Below are positions 37,918 to 43,526 of a stretch of DNA of 43,526 nucleotides, piece after piece. The translations under genes were made by a program, and so were the position numbers. How positions within the stretch are numbered: the stretch's first letter is position 1; each line of letters opens with the position of its first letter. The stretch covers positions 1-43,526 of the forward strand of contig NZ_BCZS01000033.1 of assembly GCF_001598855.1 (NCBI RefSeq). The letters are read 5' to 3'. Source of the DNA: Pluralibacter gergoviae ATCC 33028 = NBRC 105706. Lineage in GTDB: Bacteria; Pseudomonadota; Gammaproteobacteria; Enterobacterales; Enterobacteriaceae. Under the pieces are notes generated by a model, which did not search any database, was not told where the DNA came from, and worked only from the letters and a program-made list of their open reading frames with translations.

Positions 37918-38658
37918 TTATTGTAAAGCACGCAGCAGCGCATCGTTGTCCGCGCCATCGGCCACCCTGATGTTCCGCCAGCCCAGCTCCCGGGCCAGTT
38001 GTGCAAGTCGCTCGCTCACCACCAGCAGTTCGCAGCCCAGCAGCCAGCTGTCGCGATACCACTGCGGCGTCAGCGTCCAGAGCTGCTGCAGCATCTCCCC
38101 GCTGGTCACCACCAGCGTGGTCACGCCCCGGCGCTGCCAGCGCATTGCCTCTTCTGCACCGTCATAGTGACGGTTACAGCGTTGATAACATTCGCAAAAC
38201 GTGACGTCTGCGCCACGCTGCGTAAGATTTTCACCCAGCAGCTCGCGGCCGCCGTTGCCGCGCAGGATGAGCGCCATTTTCCCGGCAATGTTTTGTAATT
38301 CAGGTAATTGTAGCAAGACTTCGCTGATTTCCCGATCCAGAGGATAGCGCACTTCTTTGCCGCTTACCTGATGCAGCGCCAGCGCCGTGGTTCGGCCTAC
38401 GGAGAAGTAGTCGGGCAAGGTGGGCCAGCTAAGCCCGTCCTGAGCGAGGCGGGCATTCGCGAAAGCGACCGCGTGCTGCGACAGGGCGAAGAGCAGGCTA
38501 CCCTCGCCGAGCGCCGCCAGATGGCCGCCCAGTGCGGAAAGCTCGCGGCCCGGCGAAAATTCGATGAGCGGAAAGCTCCAGGCCTCTCGCCCCAGCGCGC
38601 GCAGGCGGCTGACCAGATTTTCTCCCTGGGGTGAGGGGCGAGTGACCAGGATACTCAT
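37918..38658 (-). CDS. hemD: Uroporphyrinogen-III synthase
   Basis: A 246-residue enzyme, the same length as in E. coli. It closes hydroxymethylbilane with inversion of ring D to give uroporphyrinogen III, the last shared precursor of heme, siroheme and cobalamin. HemD proteins are poorly conserved, and the recognisable parts are [19 protein letters not shown] at the start and [14 protein letters not shown] in the second domain. The start overlaps the hemC stop by 4 bases (ATGA), in line with coupled translation of consecutive pathway enzymes. Confidence 0.93.
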   Translation of the reverse strand: MSILVTRPSPQGENLVSRLRALGREAWSFPLIEFSPGRELSALGGHLAALGEGSLLFALSQHAVAFANARLAQDGLSWPTLPDYFSVGRTTALALHQVSGKEVRYPLDREISEVLLQLPELQNIAGKMALILRGNGGRELLGENLTQRGADVTFCECYQRCNRHYDGAEEAMRWQRRGVTTLVVTSGEMLQQLWTLTPQWYRDSWLLGCELLVVSERLAQLARELGWRNIRVADGADNDALLRALQ

Positions 38659-39596
38659 TCCGGCGCTTCTCCGCTGTAGACCTCGGTGAGGATTTCGCGG
38701 GCGCCGCCGTTAAGCAGCTCCTCCGCCAGCGAGACGCCCAGCGCCTGGGCCTGATCCACGGGGCCGCGGCGTTCGCCGCGCACGACGCGCTGTCCGTCCG
38801 GGGCGCCAACCAGCGCCCGCAGCCAGACGTCGCCGTCAATAAGCTCGGCATAGCTGCCGATAGGCACCTGGCAGCCGCCCTCCAGCCGCGTGTTCATCGC
38901 CCGCTCGGCGGTCACCCGAACGGCGGTCTCCGGGTGATTGAGCGGCGCCAGCAGCGCCAGCGTGCGTTCGTCGTCCATGCGGCACTCGATGCCAACGGCG
39001 CCCTGGCCGACGGCGGGCAGCGACTGCTCGGGAGAGAGCGGCTGGCGAATGCGCGACTCAAGGCCCAGGCGCTGAAGCCCGGCGACCGCCAGGATAATGG
39101 CGTCGTATTCCCCGGCGTCCAGCTTGCCGAGCCGGGTGCCGACGTTGCCGCGCAGGGAGCGGATCACCAGGTCCGGCCGGCTGGCGGCGAGCTGGCACTG
39201 GCGGCGCAGGCTGGAGGTGCCGACGATGCTTCCGGCAGGCAGCGCGTCTATAGAGGCATAGTGATTAGAGACAAAGGCATCGCGCGGATCGCCGCGCTCG
39301 CAAATCACCGACAGGCCAAGCCCCTGCGGAAAGGCTACCGGCACGTCTTTCATTGAGTGCACGGCAATATCGGCGCGGCCTTCAAGCAGCGCCAGCTCAA
39401 GCTCTTTGACGAACAGGCCTTTACCGCCGACTTTCGCCAGCGGCGTATCAAGAATGACGTCGCCGCGCGTGACCATCGGCACCAGCTCCACCTGCAGCTG
39501 AGGATGATGGGCCTCAAGGCGCGCCTTAACGTAATGCGCCTGCCACAGCGCGAGCGGGCTTTGCCGGGTGGCAATTCGTAAAATTTTGTCTAACAT
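38655..39596 (-). CDS. hemC: Porphobilinogen deaminase (hydroxymethylbilane synthase)
   Basis: A 313-residue enzyme that joins four porphobilinogens into hydroxymethylbilane. The dipyrromethane cofactor attaches to C242 in [13 protein letters not shown]. The catalytic D84 is in VHSMKDVPV, and the N-terminal [13 protein letters not shown] binds substrate. The ATG at 39596 gives the length of the E. coli enzyme. hemC is the first gene of hemCDXY and is divergent from cyaA, with a 337-base regulatory region between them. Confidence 0.97.
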   Translation of the reverse strand: MLDKILRIATRQSPLALWQAHYVKARLEAHHPQLQVELVPMVTRGDVILDTPLAKVGGKGLFVKELELALLEGRADIAVHSMKDVPVAFPQGLGLSVICERGDPRDAFVSNHYASIDALPAGSIVGTSSLRRQCQLAASRPDLVIRSLRGNVGTRLGKLDAGEYDAIILAVAGLQRLGLESRIRQPLSPEQSLPAVGQGAVGIECRMDDERTLALLAPLNHPETAVRVTAERAMNTRLEGGCQVPIGSYAELIDGDVWLRALVGAPDGQRVVRGERRGPVDQAQALGVSLAEELLNGGAREILTEVYSGEAPE

Positions 39597-39933
39597 GCGG
39601 GTACCGTATTTGTGGTCTGCTATTCATCCTAACATTGTTGCTATAAGGATGTTAGTTTTCACCTTTTTTCAGAAAATCAGAGGCCGCTGTGGCGAAAAAT
39701 GTGCCACAGAAAGTGGGGCTTTCGATTGGTGCTAAACTGGTATGTAGTGCATCTTTCTTTACGGTCAAATAGTAAGGTGTTAAATTGATCACGTTTTAAA
39801 CCGTTTGTTGCCCCTCGTCAGCGACGCTACCGGCAACATCCGGAAGCGGTTCTTGTTGAAATACTAAAAACCCTGCCTCCGAAGGTCTGACACCTCTCCG
39901 GGACTGCCGGGTTTGAACATCAGGCGATATGTC
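39597..39933. promoter_or_regulatory. hemC-cyaA divergent regulatory region with CRP site
   Basis: This 337-base gap holds no protein gene. A CRP-type site TGTTA-AATTGA-TCACG at 39778-39793 matches the known E. coli cyaA site (consensus TGTGA-N6-TCACA), at which cAMP-CRP represses cyaA. CTAACAT (39629-39635) / ATGTTAG (39649-39655) is a 7-bp inverted repeat with a 13-base centre, closer to hemC. The cyaA leader is about 130 bases long. The -10 hexamers were not assigned with confidence. Confidence 0.65.
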
Positions 39934-42474
39934 TTGTACCTCTATATTGAGACACTAAAACAGAGACTGGATGCCATTAATCAACTGCGCGTGGATCGTG
40001 CGCTAGCTGCCATGGGACCCGCTTTTCAGCAGGTCTACAGTCTTCTGCCGACGTTACTACATTATCATCATCCGCTGATGCCGGGTTACCTTGAAGGTAA
40101 CGTTCCCAAGGGCATCTGCCTCTACACGCCTGATGAAACCCAGCGCCACTACCTTGATGAACTTGAGCTGCACCGCGGCCTGCTGGTGCAGGAGGCCCCT
40201 GCGGGCGAGCTGCCGATCACCGGCATCTATTCGATGGGCAGCACCTCGTCCGTTGGCCAGAGCTGCTCGTCTGACCTGGATATCTGGGTCTGCCACCAGG
40301 CGTGGCTGGATAACGAAGAGCGCCAGCTGCTGCAGCGCAAGTGCAGCCTGCTTGAGAGCTGGGCCGCCTCGCTCGGCGTCGAGGTGAGCTTCTTCCTGAT
40401 CGACGAGAACCGTTTTCGCCTTAACGCCAGCGGTAGCCTGGGCGGCGAAGACTGCGGCTCGACCCAACATATTCTTCTGCTGGATGAGTTCTACCGCACC
40501 GCCGTGCGCATGGCCGGCAAGCGCATTCTGTGGAACATGGTGCCCTCCGAAGAAGAGGAGCACTATGACGATTACGTCATGACGCTCTACGCCCAGGGCG
40601 TGCTGACGCCCAATGAGTGGCTGGATCTCGGCGGCTTAAGCTCGCTGTCGGCGGAAGAGTATTTCGGCGCCAGCCTGTGGCAGCTCTACAAGAGCATCGA
40701 CTCGCCTTATAAGGCGGTGCTGAAAACGCTGCTGCTGGAAGCCTACTCCTGGGAGTATCCGAACACCCGCCTGCTGGCGAAAGACATTAAGCAGCGGCTG
40801 CACGACGGCGAAATCGTCTCCTTCGGTCTCGATCCCTACTGCATGATGCTGGAGCGGGTAACCCACTACCTGAAGGCCATTAATGATGACACCCGGCTGG
40901 ATCTGGTGCGCCGCTGCTTTTATCTCAAAGTGTGCGAAAAGCTCAGCCGCGAGCGCGCCTGCGTCGGCTGGCGCCGCGAGGTGCTGAGCCAGCTGGTGAA
41001 AGAGTGGGGCTGGAGCGAAGAGCGTCTCACCATGCTCGATAACCGCGCCAACTGGAAAATCGACCAGGTTCGCGAAGCGCATAACGAGCTGCTCGACGCG
41101 ATGATGCAGACCTACCGCAACCTGATCCGCTTTGCCCGGCGCAACAATCTCAGCGTCTCCGCCAGCCCGCAGGATATTGGCGTGCTGACCCGCAAGCTGT
41201 ACGCGGCATTTGAAGCGCTGCCGGGGAAAGTGACGCTGGTCAATCCGCAGATTTCGCCGGACCTTTCTGAGCCGAACCTGACTTTTATTCACGTGCCGCC
41301 GGGCCGCGCCAACCGCACCGGCTGGTATCTGTACAATCGCGCGCCGAACATGGACTCGATCGTCAGCCACCAGCCGCTGGAATATAACCGTTACCTCAAT
41401 AAGCTGGTGGCCTGGGCCTGGTTTAATGGCCTGCTGACGTCGCGCACCCGCCTGTTTATTAAGGGCAACGGCGTGGTTGATTTAGCCAAGCTGCAGGAGA
41501 TGGTGGCCGACGTGTCGCACCACTTCCCGCTGCGCCTGCCGGCGCCGACGCCGAAGGCGCTGTACAGCCCGTGCGAAATCCGCCACCTGGCGATTATCGT
41601 CAACCTCGAATACGATCCGACCGCCGCGTTCCGCAATCAGGTGGTCCATTTCGACTTCCGCAAGCTGGACGTCTTCAGCTTCGGCGAAGAGCAGAACTGC
41701 CTGGTGGGCAGCGTCGATCTGCTGTACCGCAACTCGTGGAACGAGGTGCGTACGCTGCACTTCAACGGCGAGCAGGCGATGATCGAGGCGCTGAAGACCA
41801 TTCTCGGCAAGATGCATCAGGACGCCGCGCCGCCGGACAGCGTGGAGGTGTTCTGCTACAGCCAGCACCTGCGCGGCCTGATCCGCACCCGCGTACAGCA
41901 GCTGGTCTCCGAATGCATTGAGTTACGTCTCTCCAGTACCCGCCAGGAAACGGGCCGCTTTAAGGCGCTGCGCGTGGCGGGCCAGACCTGGGGACTGTTC
42001 TTTGAACGCCTCAGCGTCTCGGTGCAGAAGCTGGAAAACGCCATTGAGTTTTACGGCGCTATCTCCCACAACAAGCTGCACGGGCGTTCGGTGCAGGTTG
42101 AGACGAACCACGTCAAGCTGCCGGCGGTGGTGGACGGTTTCGCCAGCGAGGGGATTATTCAGTTCTTCTTTGAAGACAGCACCAATGACAACGGCTTCAA
42201 CATCTATATCCTTGATGAGAGCAACCGGGCCGAGGTGTATCACCACTGCGAGGGCAGTAAAGAGGAGCTGGTGCGCGACGTCAGCCGCTTCTACTCCTCA
42301 TCGCACGACCGCTTTACCTACGGTTCGAGTTTTATCAACTTTAACCTGCCGCAGTTCTACCAGATTGTGCAGGTGGATAATCGCCAGCAGGTCATCCCGT
42401 TCCGCACCCAGATAGCCGCCGCGACGCCGGCCAATCAGGATGCGGCGCCGCTGCTGCAGCAGTATTTCTCTTAG
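39934..42474 (+). CDS. cyaA: Adenylate cyclase, class I
   Basis: A class I adenylate cyclase of 846 residues that makes cAMP from ATP. I chose the TTG at 39934 ([17 protein letters not shown]), which matches the E. coli start and has AGGCGA at a usable distance; the in-frame TTG 7 codons upstream is an alternative. The nucleotidyltransferase motif [19 protein letters not shown] carries D114 and D116. The C-terminal half is the regulatory domain that receives EIIA-Glc control in E. coli. CRP represses its promoter. It ends 13 bases before the convergent cyaY stop. Confidence 0.97.
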   Translation: MYLYIETLKQRLDAINQLRVDRALAAMGPAFQQVYSLLPTLLHYHHPLMPGYLEGNVPKGICLYTPDETQRHYLDELELHRGLLVQEAPAGELPITGIYSMGSTSSVGQSCSSDLDIWVCHQAWLDNEERQLLQRKCSLLESWAASLGVEVSFFLIDENRFRLNASGSLGGEDCGSTQHILLLDEFYRTAVRMAGKRILWNMVPSEEEEHYDDYVMTLYAQGVLTPNEWLDLGGLSSLSAEEYFGASLWQLYKSIDSPYKAVLKTLLLEAYSWEYPNTRLLAKDIKQRLHDGEIVSFGLDPYCMMLERVTHYLKAINDDTRLDLVRRCFYLKVCEKLSRERACVGWRREVLSQLVKEWGWSEERLTMLDNRANWKIDQVREAHNELLDAMMQTYRNLIRFARRNNLSVSASPQDIGVLTRKLYAAFEALPGKVTLVNPQISPDLSEPNLTFIHVPPGRANRTGWYLYNRAPNMDSIVSHQPLEYNRYLNKLVAWAWFNGLLTSRTRLFIKGNGVVDLAKLQEMVADVSHHFPLRLPAPTPKALYSPCEIRHLAIIVNLEYDPTAAFRNQVVHFDFRKLDVFSFGEEQNCLVGSVDLLYRNSWNEVRTLHFNGEQAMIEALKTILGKMHQDAAPPDSVEVFCYSQHLRGLIRTRVQQLVSECIELRLSSTRQETGRFKALRVAGQTWGLFFERLSVSVQKLENAIEFYGAISHNKLHGRSVQVETNHVKLPAVVDGFASEGIIQFFFEDSTNDNGFNIYILDESNRAEVYHHCEGSKEELVRDVSRFYSSSHDRFTYGSSFINFNLPQFYQIVQVDNRQQVIPFRTQIAAATPANQDAAPLLQQYFS

Positions 42475-42487
42475 CGTCGGCGCGTAA

Positions 42488-42808
42488 TCAGCGAAAGGCA
42501 ATCGTCTCGCCGGACTGGTGCGAGGCCGCCTGCGCCAGCAGATCCCAGAACGTTTCGCCGCTGCGATCGCATACCCACTCGCCCTCTTTGAGGTCAAAGT
42601 GGTAGCCGCCCTGGCGAGTGGCCAGCCATACCTGGTGCAGCGGCTCCTGGCGGTTAATAATAATCTTGCTGCCGTTCTCAAAGCTTAGGGTGAGCACGCC
42701 GCCGTTGATCTCGCAGTCGATATCGCTGTCGCCGTCCCAGGCATCGATGCGTTCTTCAATAGTGAGCCACAGGGCGTCGGCAAGGCGATGAAATTCACTG
42801 TCGTTCAT
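42488..42808 (-). CDS. cyaY: Iron-sulfur assembly regulator CyaY (bacterial frataxin)
   Basis: A 106-residue frataxin-family protein, the same length as in E. coli. It binds iron and modulates IscS in Fe-S cluster assembly. The acidic N-terminal helix [33 protein letters not shown] carries the iron-binding face, and the beta sheet includes [21 protein letters not shown]. It is convergent with cyaA and divergent from lptM. Confidence 0.96.
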   Translation of the reverse strand: MNDSEFHRLADALWLTIEERIDAWDGDSDIDCEINGGVLTLSFENGSKIIINRQEPLHQVWLATRQGGYHFDLKEGEWVCDRSGETFWDLLAQAASHQSGETIAFR

Positions 42809-42920
42809 TTTTGTTTCCCGTTATCTACGTGATGATGCCAGTATATCTGTAAACGCTTGCTTTTACGTCTTCTCCTGCGATGATAGAAAGCAGAAAGCAT
42901 CTACTACAGGCTACTTTAGA

Positions 42921-43124
42921 ATGAAGAACATGTTGCGACCGCTGGTACTGTTAACTGCCCTTATGACGCTGGCAGGCTGCGGCCTGAAAGGCCCTCTCTA
43001 TTTTCCGCCCGCGGATAAAACCGCGCCGCCGCCGACCAAACCGGTGAAGAACGATATCGAGACCTCATCGCCCACGCGTAACGATCGCGGCGATAACGGC
43101 GGCCCGTCGCAGGTTGACTATTAA
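42921..43124 (+). CDS. lptM: Small lipoprotein LptM (YifL)
   Basis: A 67-residue lipoprotein. Signal peptide [20 protein letters not shown] carries the lipobox LAGC with the lipidated Cys20, followed by [13 protein letters not shown], a conserved motif. In E. coli LptM binds the LptDE translocon and helps its disulfide maturation. The tail is hydrophilic and varies. The start could be M1 or M4; M1 gives a longer basic n-region. dapF follows after 35 bases and is probably co-transcribed. Confidence 0.93.
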   Translation: MKNMLRPLVLLTALMTLAGCGLKGPLYFPPADKTAPPPTKPVKNDIETSSPTRNDRGDNGGPSQVDY

Positions 43125-43159
43125 CGGCCCATTCTGAATCCGCACGACTGGAGCGAAAA

Positions 43160-43526
43160 ATGCAGTTCTCTAAAATGCACGGCCTGGGTAATGATTTTAT
43201 GGTCGTCGATGCGGTAACGCAGAATGTGTTCTTTTCTCCGGAACTGATCCGCCGCCTGGCGGACAGGCACAACGGCGTCGGTTTCGATCAGATGCTGGTG
43301 GTCGAGCCGCCCTACGATCCGGATCTTGATTTCCACTACCGGATCTTCAACGCCGACGGCAGCGAGGTTAACCAGTGCGGCAACGGCGCGCGCTGCTTCG
43401 CCCGCTTTGTCCGCCTCAAGGGGCTGACCAACAAGCGGGATATCCGGGTCAGTACCGCCAACGGGCGCATGGTGCTGAGCGTGACCGACAACGATCTGGT
43501 GCGCGTAAATATGGGCGAACCCAATT
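43160..43526 (+). CDS. dapF: Diaminopimelate epimerase, 5' part
   Basis: The first 122 codons of an approximately 274-residue epimerase that makes meso-diaminopimelate for lysine and peptidoglycan; the window ends inside the gene. The N-terminal [19 protein letters not shown] is typical. The first catalytic Cys is C73 in [10 protein letters not shown]; the second lies beyond the window. In E. coli the order lptM-dapF-yigA-xerC continues to the right. Confidence 0.96.
   Translation, partial: MQFSKMHGLGNDFMVVDAVTQNVFFSPELIRRLADRHNGVGFDQMLVVEPPYDPDLDFHYRIFNADGSEVNQCGNGARCFARFVRLKGLTNKRDIRVSTANGRMVLSVTDNDLVRVNMGEPN

Overview
The window is a stretch of core chromosome from a member of the Enterobacteriaceae. 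Gene order and protein sequences follow the Escherichia coli segment that runs clockwise from the end of rrnC (about 85 min) to dapF. It is not E. coli or Salmonella: coding DNA is GC-rich, ilvG is intact, the aslB-aslA genes that E. coli carries beside glmZ are absent, and proteins diverge moderately from my memory of the K-12 sequences. A genus in the Enterobacter/Klebsiella/Cronobacter part of the family fits, but I cannot fix it from this sequence alone.

Layout. 1-473: tail of an rRNA operon (23S-5S spacer, 5S rRNA, tRNA-Asp, tRNA-Trp, terminator). 511-3334: hdfR (-), maoP (+) with a maoS-like site between them, and yifB/comM (-). 3335-12761: branched-chain amino acid block, with leader ilvL and attenuator, a remnant of ilvX, ilvG-ilvM-ilvE-ilvD-ilvA (+), ilvY (-), and divergent ilvC (+) with its own terminator. 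12763-19988: ppiC (-), rep (+), rhlB-gppA (-), trxA (+), rho (+). 20229-32999: the complete enterobacterial common antigen (ECA) cluster wecA-wzzE-wecB-wecC-rffG-rffH-wecD-wecE-wzxE-wecF-wzyE-wecG, all (+) and mostly translationally coupled. 33195-34580: yifK (amino acid permease). 34683-35162: tRNA operon Arg-His-Leu-Pro. 35296-35498: the small RNA GlmZ. 35539-39596: hemC-hemD-hemX-hemY (-). 39934-42474: cyaA (+) from a TTG codon. 42488-42808: cyaY (-). 42921-43526: lptM (yifL) and the 5' third of dapF, cut by the window end.

How the parts work together. The ilv genes encode the threonine to isoleucine and pyruvate to valine routes, controlled by attenuation at ilvL and by IlvY at ilvC. The ECA genes make the UDP-ManNAcA and TDP-Fuc4NAc donors, assemble the lipid III trisaccharide on undecaprenyl phosphate (WecA, WecG, WecF), flip it (WzxE) and polymerise it (WzyE, WzzE). 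HemC and HemD make uroporphyrinogen III. GlmZ feeds cell-envelope amino-sugar supply by activating glmS in relatives.

I found no novel gene system: every long gene maps to a known family at about full length. The points worth a second look are regulatory: an overlapping sigma54/sigma70 glmZ promoter with a perfect GlrR-type site; a terminator for the ilv operon embedded inside the ilvY coding sequence; strong intercistronic hairpins without U tracts in the ilv and wec operons and after wecG; loss of recognisable start codons for the small leader genes ilvX and rhoL; and a short out-of-frame ATG ORF overlapping the cyaA TTG start.
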